Assembly: GCA_943840565.1 (NCBI GenBank)
Contig: CALSUY010000001.1
Coordinates: 434,001 to 498,000 of the forward strand
Source of the DNA: an uncultured Candidatus Actinomarinales bacterium
Lineage (GTDB): Bacteria; Actinomycetota; Acidimicrobiia; Actinomarinales; Actinomarinaceae
Length of the DNA: 64,000 nt
Reading direction: 5' to 3'
Shown piece by piece: positions 8,586-16,350 of the stretch (positions are counted from its first letter, which is position 1; every line of letters begins with the position of its first letter). A program made the translations under genes and the position numbers. A model generated the notes under the pieces. The model made no database searches and was not told the DNA's origin. It saw nothing but the letters and a program-made list of their open reading frames with translations.

Positions 8586-9344
8586 TTATATCTTAAACCT
8601 ATCAATCATAATATTTTCTAATCCGTGATGAAAACCTTTCAATGATGAATGCTCATCGAGAATATAGTTTATTCCTTGGAGGTAAGCGGATCGATCATTC
8701 ACAACATGATCAATTGTAAGTGACTCATTTGAATTCTTGAAGGTAACAGTTTGTTCAGCAACGTATTCTTCTCCTCTAATGGATTTAATATGTACGTTAT
8801 TGACAGTATTAGATTCATAATTATCTGAAGAACTATCCTCTTGTGATTCCTCATTTACAGTATTTAATGAGGTAGCAAGATCTATTGCTGTACCGGATGG
8901 TGCATCTTTTTTATTGATGTGATGCCTTTCTTCAATCGTTACGTTCTTAAAATTTTGATCAGCTATGTTAGAGATTATTTTCTGCAGTGACGCACCTACT
9001 GAAAAGTTTGGAATTACACAAATGAATTGATTTTCGGAAATAGTACTTTCCAATTCGTTAATAGTCTCTGGATCTAGACCCGAAGAACCAATTATTAAAT
9101 TTATATCTTTATCCATAAGTTGTGATAGATTTTTATTTATTTGATCTGCTGGTGAAAACTCAAATAATATATCTGCAGTGATTTCATCTATTGATTCAAA
9201 ATTATCAAAATCATTACTTTGTTTACCTGGATCATAGATACCAGAGACTTTATATCCCTCTTTGCTCTCAATGAATTCAGAGACAAGTTGTCCCATCTTT
9301 CCCATTCCTCCGGATATTGCTATTTCTATTATTTGATCATTCAT
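8586..9344 (-). CDS. dapB: 4-hydroxy-tetrahydrodipicolinate reductase
   Basis: A 252-residue NAD(P)H-dependent reductase acting directly after DapA. It has the Rossmann loop GGMGKMGQ at residues 14-21 and the catalytic block EERHHINKKDAPSGTA. It is the first gene of the dapB-dapA pair. A 36-bp gap separates it from the divergent VWA gene, so the promoters of both must overlap in that gap. Confidence 0.95.
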   Translation of the reverse strand: MNDQIIEIAISGGMGKMGQLVSEFIESKEGYKVSGIYDPGKQSNDFDNFESIDEITADILFEFSPADQINKNLSQLMDKDINLIIGSSGLDPETINELESTISENQFICVIPNFSVGASLQKIISNIADQNFKNVTIEERHHINKKDAPSGTAIDLATSLNTVNEESQEDSSSDNYESNTVNNVHIKSIRGEEYVAEQTVTFKNSNESLTIDHVVNDRSAYLQGINYILDEHSSLKGFHHGLENIMIDRFKI

Positions 9345-9380
9345 ATTTCTTATTCTAATTTCTTATAACCACAGTATTTA

Positions 9381-11351
9381 ATGATAATGTTATTAATAAT
9401 GAAACCTAGTGATAAAAATATTGAATCTGAAATAGTTCAAGAATTTGAAAAAATCAGGCCCGCTATCACTCGCCTACTACAATCTCAAACTGAAAATAAA
9501 GAACTTATTATCAACCTTGGCAAATCTAAAAGAGTCAATTCAAATGAAATTGTAATCAATCCGTCAATACTGGTTAACTCCGTTTCAAGTTCGAAGTTGG
9601 ACTTTAAAGAACTGATAATAGGCACTGTTGTACACGAAGCTATTCATTCAATGCAAGATTATAAATTCGAGATTGAAAAAGATCTAAAGATTCGCGCAGA
9701 GGAAGTAACTGGCTTGAATAATATTGAGGAAGTATTAGAAATACTCGCTGGACCTTTTGGAAAGTATGTCTTTGAAATATTAATACACTCTTATGAAGAA
9801 CACCTCTTCGTAAAAGAATTCAATGGTCTAAGTTCAATTTTCCAAGACATCTATAAAGAATCATTTAATCAAATAAAAAATCTAAAAGCATTTAATCAAT
9901 TCTTATCTTTACTTTTTCATGTAATTACAAATTACTTAGAGTTCGATAAGACTCAATTTAATAAAAAAGTATCTAGGTCAATTTCAGAGTCTGAAAAAAT
10001 TCTTACCTCTTTTGAGTATGACAAAGAAAATTTAGAAGAAGTTATTGAGTTAACAATTCAGATTATTGATATCTGTAGAGTTAACAACTTACTGCCTGAT
10101 CTTAAAGAATACTCCCTTGGAGAACAGAGGGAAATTCTAGAAAGTATGGATGACAATATCGTTGATGAATTAAATAAAGTATTAATACCCTCCTCAACAA
10201 ACGTTACAACAGGAAATACGCTAGAAAAGTTTTTAGGCGAAAAAGGTAAAGAGTCTGATGATGAAAAACTTAACTTTATGGACGATCATGTTTCAAAAAT
10301 TGGTAGCTCCGAGACTGTTTATCTACCCAATGGTAAAGTGTCAAAGCTAATAAACACAGACTTACCACATAGCTTTAAAAACCTTTACACGACAGGCATA
10401 AAGACCTATAACAATTTATTAGAAGAGTGGAATTTACCTGTTAACGAAGTTACCAATAAGATTAAGCCATATTTTATACACAACCAGAAAAGACAACGTA
10501 TAAGTGGCTATGACCAGGGAGACCTCTCTCCCCATGTCCCTCTTTTGCTTGCTTCGGGAAGGTATGAAAGAATGTTTGAACAAAAACAGAGATTATCAAA
10601 TAAATCATACGCAGTTTCTTTGCTTATAGATGGAAGTGGATCCATGCTCGAAAGAAAAAAAGGTGAAGTGTATCCATGGTCTTTATCTGCAGCACTGATT
10701 GGAGCAAACTATTTATCTCAGATTTGTCATGAGCTTAATGTAGATTTTGAAGTCGCAATATTTAATAGAGCATTTCTAGCAAATGAAAATGAGAATGAAG
10801 ATATGTATTTAAAAAGAAAAATGGCTGTTTCTTCAATGCTTAATAGTAACTATGGCTCAAATGCAGAGTTTTATTTCAATACAACAAACCACTATTTTAT
10901 TAAGAAGTTTGATGACTCATGGAAAAATCAGTACGAAAAATTTATTGGGTTAATTGATTTTTCAAGAAATTTAAGAAGCTCCCTAGATAGTTTAGCTACC
11001 TCAGAAGAACACCCGCCTGCGAGTATGTTTGAACGTGGAACAAATGTTGATGAAAGAAACATAATGTTTTCTACAAAGCGACTACTTGAACACGGATCCA
11101 ATACAAAACTCTTGGCTGTGTTGTCAGATGGAATGACTAGAGGTACATTGTCAGATTTAAAAAGTTCGATAGATTACTCCACCAGATTTGGAATAGATGT
11201 GATTGGAATAGGAATTGGTGATAGAGGGACATGGAAGGAATATCAAAATAAAACTCAAATTAGTAGGCCGGAAGAGCTTATTCATTCAATAGTAAACATC
11301 ACAAAGGATATACTTATAAGAAACGTTAAAGAATCATCAGGAGCAGCTTAA
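9381..11351 (+). CDS. HExxH-containing VWA (CobT-like) protein of unknown function
   Basis: A 656-residue protein. Near residue 85 it has the zinc-metallopeptidase signature HEAIH in IIGTVVHEAIHSMQDY. The middle (about 100-380) is mostly helical and not recognised. The C-terminal third is a von Willebrand A domain with MIDAS D417-x-S419-x-S421 (LLIDGSGSM) and Asp583 in VLSDGMTRG. The VWA part resembles the C-terminal domain of cobaltochelatase CobT, while the N-terminus recalls VWA proteins carrying a putative metallopeptidase domain. The next gene, 2 bp away, encodes a CobS-like AAA+ ATPase, so the two almost certainly form one complex. No CobN or cobalamin gene is present, so cobalt chelation is not supported. 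An in-frame ATG at 9399 (MKPSDKN) is an equally good start; neither has a strong Shine-Dalgarno. Confidence 0.75.
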   Translation: MIMLLIMKPSDKNIESEIVQEFEKIRPAITRLLQSQTENKELIINLGKSKRVNSNEIVINPSILVNSVSSSKLDFKELIIGTVVHEAIHSMQDYKFEIEKDLKIRAEEVTGLNNIEEVLEILAGPFGKYVFEILIHSYEEHLFVKEFNGLSSIFQDIYKESFNQIKNLKAFNQFLSLLFHVITNYLEFDKTQFNKKVSRSISESEKILTSFEYDKENLEEVIELTIQIIDICRVNNLLPDLKEYSLGEQREILESMDDNIVDELNKVLIPSSTNVTTGNTLEKFLGEKGKESDDEKLNFMDDHVSKIGSSETVYLPNGKVSKLINTDLPHSFKNLYTTGIKTYNNLLEEWNLPVNEVTNKIKPYFIHNQKRQRISGYDQGDLSPHVPLLLASGRYERMFEQKQRLSNKSYAVSLLIDGSGSMLERKKGEVYPWSLSAALIGANYLSQICHELNVDFEVAIFNRAFLANENENEDMYLKRKMAVSSMLNSNYGSNAEFYFNTTNHYFIKKFDDSWKNQYEKFIGLIDFSRNLRSSLDSLATSEEHPPASMFERGTNVDERNIMFSTKRLLEHGSNTKLLAVLSDGMTRGTLSDLKSSIDYSTRFGIDVIGIGIGDRGTWKEYQNKTQISRPEELIHSIVNITKDILIRNVKESSGAA

Positions 11352-11353
11352 AG

Positions 11354-12340
11354 ATGGCTAAACAAAATTTTAAAGATCCAAACGGTAAAGATACTGTTTC
11401 AATTGATGAGTGTGTTCTTGATAATAAATTACCAGACCATGCGGCTAGGTCTGAAAGAATTCCTAAAGTAGATAAGAATTATGTCGATCTAGGAACGCAA
11501 TATAAGCTAGCAAAGATTATTGAAAGTAAGCAGAAAACTTTTAACAATGAAATACCGATACATATAGCACTTAAAGGTCACATGGGAACTGGTAAGGACC
11601 ACGACATAGAACAGTTAGCAGCGAAATTAAAATATCCTTATTATCGAATTCCACTCTCTGGTGAAGTTAGGGACGTAACATTACTCGGATCTGTACAGCT
11701 ATATGGAGACGGCATTGGTGGAACCGATAGTAAATGGCAAGACGGAGAATTAACAAGAGCCTTGAGAGGCCCTTCATTCGTCAATCTTTCAGAGTTAAAT
11801 GCTGCTGGGCCAGAAGTATTATTTGCTTTACATTCATTGTTAGACAGGCATAAAAAACTCGAGTTACCTAATGGTGAGGTTATTGAACTTCGAAATGATA
11901 CGTACATTTTTGGAACTATGAACCCAACAAGCTTAAGAGATTATGCAGGTACACAAACTCTAAACAAAGCATTTGCTGACAGATGGGTTATTTGGGATAA
12001 ACCATTCCCTAATAAAGTACAACTTGAATCGATATTCAAGAAAAAATATCCAGACTTACAAACAGAGTTTGTCGATTTAATTATTAAATTAGCAATTGAG
12101 ATAAACAACTCCTTTGTTTCAGACGACATTAGTGTCAATATTGAAACACCAATGAGCCTTCGTACCATAGTTGAAAGAATCCCTGTTGGTCTTGACCTCT
12201 ATAGAGAATCATCAGACCCATTATTAGATGCATGGAACAATATGGTCATACCCCATGTAGATAGTGAAGATATCGATCACTACAATACATTATGGAATAC
12301 AGTCGTCAGAAACGGTCCGAATTTAAAACCTAAACTTTAG
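11354..12340 (+). CDS. CobS/MoxR-like AAA+ ATPase with non-canonical Walker A and B residues
   Basis: A 328-residue AAA+ protein, closest by eye to CobS and other MoxR-type ATPases. In order: Walker A GHMGTGKDHD (K81, with Asp82 where Ser/Thr is normal), YRIPLSGEVRDVTLLGS, Walker B region FVNLSELNAAGPE (Ser146-Glu147 where Asp-Glu is normal), sensor 1 FGTMNPTSLRDYAGT and an arginine-finger region FADRWVIW. MoxR-type ATPases remodel or load cofactors onto targets together with a VWA partner, here the preceding gene (2-bp gap). The target is unknown. The 3' end overlaps the convergent Ddn-like gene by 11 bp. Confidence 0.8.
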   Translation: MAKQNFKDPNGKDTVSIDECVLDNKLPDHAARSERIPKVDKNYVDLGTQYKLAKIIESKQKTFNNEIPIHIALKGHMGTGKDHDIEQLAAKLKYPYYRIPLSGEVRDVTLLGSVQLYGDGIGGTDSKWQDGELTRALRGPSFVNLSELNAAGPEVLFALHSLLDRHKKLELPNGEVIELRNDTYIFGTMNPTSLRDYAGTQTLNKAFADRWVIWDKPFPNKVQLESIFKKKYPDLQTEFVDLIIKLAIEINNSFVSDDISVNIETPMSLRTIVERIPVGLDLYRESSDPLLDAWNNMVIPHVDSEDIDHYNTLWNTVVRNGPNLKPKL

Positions 12341-12731
12341 TAAATTCTACGAGTGGTATTTCCCTTTGAGTTTTTTCTTTGTATTGCTCAAAAGTTTTAT
12401 ATACTTTAATTAATTCCTCCCAATATGGAGCTCTGTTCTCCAATGGAATGATTTCATGTTTTACCTTTAGGCGTGTACTTTCCACTGTGATGTAATTTAA
12501 ATTGTCTTGTAAATTATTAAACCATTGTGGGATTGTATCTCTACCGCCATAAGATGCTGCAACAACATAGCCGTTTTCTGTTTTTGCATACGTTAGAGGT
12601 GTTTTGCGGATTTTATTTGAAACAACTCCCCTGGTTTCTAAGAGTAAAATATTTGAACCAATAATTATTTGTCCAACTTTTGAATGATTAAATTTTATGC
12701 TTTTAACGTGTAGAAAAGTTATTAACTTCAC
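12330..12731 (-). CDS. Deazaflavin (F420)-dependent nitroreductase/quinone reductase, Ddn family
   Basis: A 133-residue split-barrel protein from GTG at 12731. The Ddn signature is visible as LLLETRGVVSNKIRKTPLTYAKTENG, then VVAASYGG and PQWFNNLQDN. Ddn-family proteins use reduced F420 to reduce quinones or nitro compounds and are typical of actinobacteria; F420 synthesis genes occur at 48.8-51.7 kb. The open frame continues about 26 codons upstream of the GTG with plausible sequence (IWRIFGKGFYYWPKWL) and no ATG, GTG or TTG, so the true start may be a rare codon (ATA at 12789-12791 is possible). That would give about 153 residues, close to the usual family length of about 150. Confidence 0.8.
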   Translation of the reverse strand: MKLITFLHVKSIKFNHSKVGQIIIGSNILLLETRGVVSNKIRKTPLTYAKTENGYVVAASYGGRDTIPQWFNNLQDNLNYITVESTRLKVKHEIIPLENRAPYWEELIKVYKTFEQYKEKTQREIPLVEFTKV

Positions 12732-12787
12732 TAACCACTTTGGCCAGTAGTAGAAACCCTTACCGAATATACGCCAGATTTTAGAAC

Positions 12788-12991
12788 CTATGAATCCTGA
12801 ATATTGTCTCTAAAGCCATCGATTTTATTTTGAAAATCTTTGATTTTCTTATCAATGTCTACCATTTCGAGTTTTGTGATTTCTTCTTTTAATCTGTCGA
12901 TCTGTGACTTTATTGTTGAATTTTCATTAAAAAGGTCGAATAAAGCTTTTACTGCATATAAAAAAGCTGCTAATTTAACTATTTTCTTCAT
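12788..12991 (-). CDS. Small protein with N-terminal hydrophobic segment and coiled coil
   Basis: A 67-residue ORF. After a Lys-Lys start, residues 5-20 are hydrophobic (VKLAAFLYAVKALFDLF), followed by a charged amphipathic stretch with Ile/Leu heptads (residues 27-60) that should form a coiled coil. It resembles small membrane-associated coiled-coil proteins found in many actinobacteria, but no family is recognised. It lies directly upstream of the Ddn-like gene, on the same strand. An ORF on the other strand covers the same bases; the minus-strand reading is preferred for its regular heptads. Confidence 0.5.
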   Translation of the reverse strand: MKKIVKLAAFLYAVKALFDLFNENSTIKSQIDRLKEEITKLEMVDIDKKIKDFQNKIDGFRDNIQDS

Positions 12992-13082
12992 ATGGAGATT
13001 GTACGTCAGATTAAGTTATAAATAAAGAAGTTTTATTAATCATCCTCTTTCGTTTTTCTCATTACACAATTAGAATTAACAT

Positions 13083-13820
13083 GTGAAAGAAATCCTAAGC
13101 AGCCTTGTTGCTGAACAACAACTTTTAGATCAGTACCTACAAAGCATTCCCGTTAGGAACTGGAATACCAAGACCTCGTTTAAAAACTGGACAATAACAG
13201 AACATGTTAGCTACCTAGCTGGTATTGAAGATTTAGCCTTTAATGCACTCAAGAAAAAGGGTACAGATTTTAATAAATACAGAGGTCCTTCAGGATTAGG
13301 AAAGTTTGAAAAAATGTGTATCGACAGAGGTAAAGATATGCGTCCACAAGATGTAATTGAGTGGTGGAGGCTTTCAAGAGCTAAGGTTGTTGAGACATTA
13401 GCTGACTCGACTCCTGGTAGGAAAATTAAATGGTGGAATAATGAAATTGATTATCTTACCTTTGCAGCAACAAAACTTTCAGAAACTTGGTCTCATGGAT
13501 TAGACATATACGAATGTATGAAAAAAGAATATGAAGACACAACAAGAATTGAGCATATTGCTCTCTACGGTTTTTTAAATGCTGGGAGAACTGCAAAAAT
13601 TAACAAACTTAAGTATGAAGATATCAGAGTTGAACTAATTGGCCCTGAATATAGGGCTTGGCAGTTCGGAGACGAAAAAGCAGAAAACACTATTAAGGGA
13701 AATGCTAGTGACTGGTGCAGAGTTGTAACTGGTAGAACTGGAAAAGGCTTCAAGCCGAATCTTACAGTTGAAGGCGACTTTGCAAAGAAGCTGTTAAAAA
13801 CTACTCACGTTAAAATTTAA
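13083..13820 (+). CDS. TIGR03084-family metal-binding protein (DinB/mycothiol-dependent maleylpyruvate isomerase type)
   Basis: A 245-residue protein starting at GTG 13083. The N-terminus is a DinB-like four-helix bundle: LVAEQQLLDQYLQ, then TSFKNWTITEHVSYLAGIED supplying the first histidine, and KLSETWSHGLDIYE supplying the second. The C-terminal domain resembles the extra domain of mycothiol-dependent maleylpyruvate isomerases. Family members bind a divalent metal and often act as thiol (mycothiol) transferases; the substrate here is unknown. It is followed after 2 bp by the BtpA-like gene, implying an operon. Confidence 0.75.
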   Translation: MKEILSSLVAEQQLLDQYLQSIPVRNWNTKTSFKNWTITEHVSYLAGIEDLAFNALKKKGTDFNKYRGPSGLGKFEKMCIDRGKDMRPQDVIEWWRLSRAKVVETLADSTPGRKIKWWNNEIDYLTFAATKLSETWSHGLDIYECMKKEYEDTTRIEHIALYGFLNAGRTAKINKLKYEDIRVELIGPEYRAWQFGDEKAENTIKGNASDWCRVVTGRTGKGFKPNLTVEGDFAKKLLKTTHVKI

Positions 13821-13822
13821 TA

Positions 13823-14584
13823 ATGAAAATTTTTGGCGTTATTCACCTTAAAGGTCTACCTGGTTCGACCTCAAATTCATTAAGTTTAGATGAAATTATC
13901 AAGCTAGCTCAAAACGACATAGATGTCCTTACAGAGGGTGGCGTTCATGGAGTGATTATTGAAAACTTTGGTGATGCTCCCTTTGTGAAAGACAACCTAT
14001 CAAAAAGATCTCTGGTAAGTTTTACAAATGTTGTTTCGAATCTCAACATCGATAGTCAATTGAGTACAGGTATTAATGTATTAAGAAATGATGGGATAAG
14101 CGCTCTTGCAATAGCTGAAGCCTGCGATGCTGATTTTGTAAGAATAAATGTGTTAAATAACATTATGTACACAGATCAAGGAATCATCGAGGGTAAATCT
14201 TATGATATCGCTCAATTTAGAAGCACTCTCTCTAAAGACATTCAGGTATATGCAGATGTTTTTGTTAAGCACGCTACCCCACCATATGGTGCAAAAATTG
14301 AAAATCATACAAAAGAACTTCTAGAACGCGCTGGTGCTGATGTGATAATAGTAAGTGGTGATGGAACTGGTGAGGAAACAGATATCGAAGATCTTAAAAA
14401 AATACGCGAAATTGTACCAGAAGGAAAGCTGGCTATAGGCTCTGGTTTAAATATCAATAATATAGATGAATATGCAAAAGTCTCAGATATCGGAATAGTT
14501 GGTACTGATTTAAAAACTGATGGTGTTTTAGATAATCCAGTTGACTTAAAAAGAGTTACTGACTTGGTAAACAAGATTTCTTAA
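13823..14584 (+). CDS. BtpA/SgcQ-family TIM-barrel protein
   Basis: A 253-residue protein. The family block is clear at the N-terminus: GVIHLKGLPGS, then ALxEGGVHG-like sequence and IIENFGDAPF. Near the C-terminus are GADVIIVSGDGTGEETD and IGSGLN, phosphate-binding loops of a TIM barrel. BtpA was named for photosystem I stability in cyanobacteria. In non-photosynthetic bacteria the family (SgcQ-like) probably acts on a sugar or nucleoside phosphate. No function can be read from the sequence. It is coupled to the TIGR03084 gene upstream. Confidence 0.8.
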   Translation: MKIFGVIHLKGLPGSTSNSLSLDEIIKLAQNDIDVLTEGGVHGVIIENFGDAPFVKDNLSKRSLVSFTNVVSNLNIDSQLSTGINVLRNDGISALAIAEACDADFVRINVLNNIMYTDQGIIEGKSYDIAQFRSTLSKDIQVYADVFVKHATPPYGAKIENHTKELLERAGADVIIVSGDGTGEETDIEDLKKIREIVPEGKLAIGSGLNINNIDEYAKVSDIGIVGTDLKTDGVLDNPVDLKRVTDLVNKIS

Positions 14585-14639
14585 CATATTTTCAATTAAT
14601 AACTAAAAACAACCATTTAAACACTATCATCACTTATTA

Positions 14640-15587
14640 ATGATTAATGCTCTACTAAATCCTGCTTTAGTTGTATTTATTTCTGGAATAATTCTAGGAA
14701 GTATATTCAAACGTATTACACCATCACCTGTAATATCAAAGTTCCTCGGCTACTATCTCCTATTAGGTTTGGGTCTAAAAGGTGGTTACAGCCTTCAAGA
14801 AACTGGTTTCATACCTGAGGTAGTAAATATTCTCTCCTTAGGTGTATTTTTCGCACTATTAATTCCTTTTGCTTCATATTTATATTTGAAAAATATTCTC
14901 AATCCCGATGATGCTGCTGCCTTATCCGGAACATACGGTTCAGTAAGTGCAGTGACTTTTGTGACCGCAAATACATATCTTGTTGCTAGTGCGCAGAGTT
15001 TTGATAATTACATGTCTGCTGTATTAGTTGTGATGGAATTTCCAGCAATATTTATGGCTTTATTTTTAGTTTCTCAAAACAACAAAGATGCGAACAATGG
15101 TCAGATTGAAAACCTCAAAAAGGCATTCTTTGAAATTCCAAACATTGTTCTTGTAGTTTCCCTAATAGTTGGTTATTTCTTGACGATTCAAGATGAAAGA
15201 TTCTTCTCTTTAGTCTCAGAAGATATATTTGAGTACGTTCTAATCATTTTCTTATTTGTAATGGGTTTACGAGTACCAAAAAGAATGTCTGAACTTTCCG
15301 GTAAAGGAAGTCAGTTAATTGCTTTTGCATTGATTACACCTATAGTTGGATCTCTACTTGCCTTAGGTTTTTCCTATTACTTTGGCTTAGGTGTTGGTAA
15401 CGCAACTCTCCTTATGGTTTTAACAGCGAGTGCGAGTTACATTGCAGTACCTGCTGTGGTTAAAGATGCTATTCCGAATGCTAATCCTGCTATCTATCTT
15501 GGTTTGAGTCTAGGTGTTACATTTCCCTTTAATGTAATATTTGGAATACCTCTATATAACCAGTTGGCTTTGTTCGTTTTAAACTAG
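14640..15587 (+). CDS. sbtA: Sodium-dependent bicarbonate transport family permease (SbtA-like)
   Basis: A 315-residue membrane protein with about ten hydrophobic segments in two repeats. Features of the SbtA family (PF05982) are NPALVVFISGIILG at the N-terminus, YYLLLGLGLKGGYSLQ, AALSGTYGSVSAVTFVTA, and the second repeat TASASYIAVPAVVKDAIPNANPAIY. Cyanobacterial SbtA takes up HCO3- with Na+. The usual PII-like partner gene sbtB is not adjacent. In a heterotroph it could feed carboxylases such as acetyl-CoA or pyruvate carboxylase. Function is inferred from the family only. Confidence 0.85.
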   Translation: MINALLNPALVVFISGIILGSIFKRITPSPVISKFLGYYLLLGLGLKGGYSLQETGFIPEVVNILSLGVFFALLIPFASYLYLKNILNPDDAAALSGTYGSVSAVTFVTANTYLVASAQSFDNYMSAVLVVMEFPAIFMALFLVSQNNKDANNGQIENLKKAFFEIPNIVLVVSLIVGYFLTIQDERFFSLVSEDIFEYVLIIFLFVMGLRVPKRMSELSGKGSQLIAFALITPIVGSLLALGFSYYFGLGVGNATLLMVLTASASYIAVPAVVKDAIPNANPAIYLGLSLGVTFPFNVIFGIPLYNQLALFVLN

Positions 15588-15590
15588 AAA

Positions 15591-16298
15591 TTAAAGTAAG
15601 TAACCGCCGTCAATAGTAACTACTTCCCCTGTGATCCAAGAAGCTTCTTCGCTTGATAGGAAATACATTAAATTAGAGATGTCTTCTGGTGTTCCTAGTT
15701 TTTTTAAGGCGTGGAGATCTGCGGTAGCTTGCTCGTCATTTTCCCAGAGCATTTCAGAAAGTTTAGTTTTAACTACTGCAGGAGCAATTCCATTTACTCG
15801 AATATTTGGAGCTAGCTCCTTAGCTAACTGCTTAGTCATATAAATTAAACCCGCTTTTGAGATGTTGTATGCTCCCATATAGGTAGCTGGTTTAATCCCG
15901 CCTACCGACGCAACGTTAATAACAGATTCAGTTAGACCTGCCTTTACAGCTGCTCTAGTCCAAAGAAGAGGTCCAAGTAGATTTACGTCCCATGTTTTTT
16001 GAACTCTAGATATTTCAACATCCATGAGGTATCCACCTGATGGATTTGTGCCTGCATTATTAATTAAAACATCAAGTGAGTTGGTTTCACTCACAATGGC
16101 AGCACAAGTCTCAACCGCTGCTTCTTCACTATCTGCGTTGGCAACAAAACCTTTTAAACTTGGATGCTCACTTAAAACTGCTGAAAGATTCTCTTCTTTT
16201 CTAGAAGTGATGTAAACATTCCAATTATTTTCTGAAAAACGTAGGGCTGTCGCCAGTCCTATTCCCCTAGTCCCGCCAGTTATTAATATTGTTTTCAT
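15591..16298 (-). CDS. SDR-family NAD(P)-dependent oxidoreductase
   Basis: A 235-residue classical short-chain dehydrogenase. It has the cofactor loop TGGTRGIGLA at the N-terminus, the NNAG motif in LDVLINNAGTNPSG, catalytic Ser in NVASVGG and the YNISKAG motif (YxxxK). RITSRKEE-like basic residues after the second strand suggest NADP preference. It resembles FabG-type 3-oxoacyl reductases, but nothing nearby points to fatty acid synthesis, so the substrate is open. It is convergent with sbtA (3-bp gap). Confidence 0.88.
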   Translation of the reverse strand: MKTILITGGTRGIGLATALRFSENNWNVYITSRKEENLSAVLSEHPSLKGFVANADSEEAAVETCAAIVSETNSLDVLINNAGTNPSGGYLMDVEISRVQKTWDVNLLGPLLWTRAAVKAGLTESVINVASVGGIKPATYMGAYNISKAGLIYMTKQLAKELAPNIRVNGIAPAVVKTKLSEMLWENDEQATADLHALKKLGTPEDISNLMYFLSSEEASWITGEVVTIDGGYLL

Positions 16299-16350
16299 TA
16301 TTGCTCAAGTATAGTGCTTATTTCTAAATCTAGTTACAGTTGTATAGCTA

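Noticed and set aside
9381-12340. Cobaltochelatase CobS/CobT assignment
   Set aside because: There is resemblance in both proteins, but no CobN or cobalamin genes, the N-terminus is HExxH-like rather than CobT-like, and the ATPase magnesium residues differ.
12840-13025. Plus-strand ORF opposite the small coiled-coil gene
   Set aside because: It is the complement of regular heptads and has no start signal or similarity; the minus-strand reading is more protein-like.
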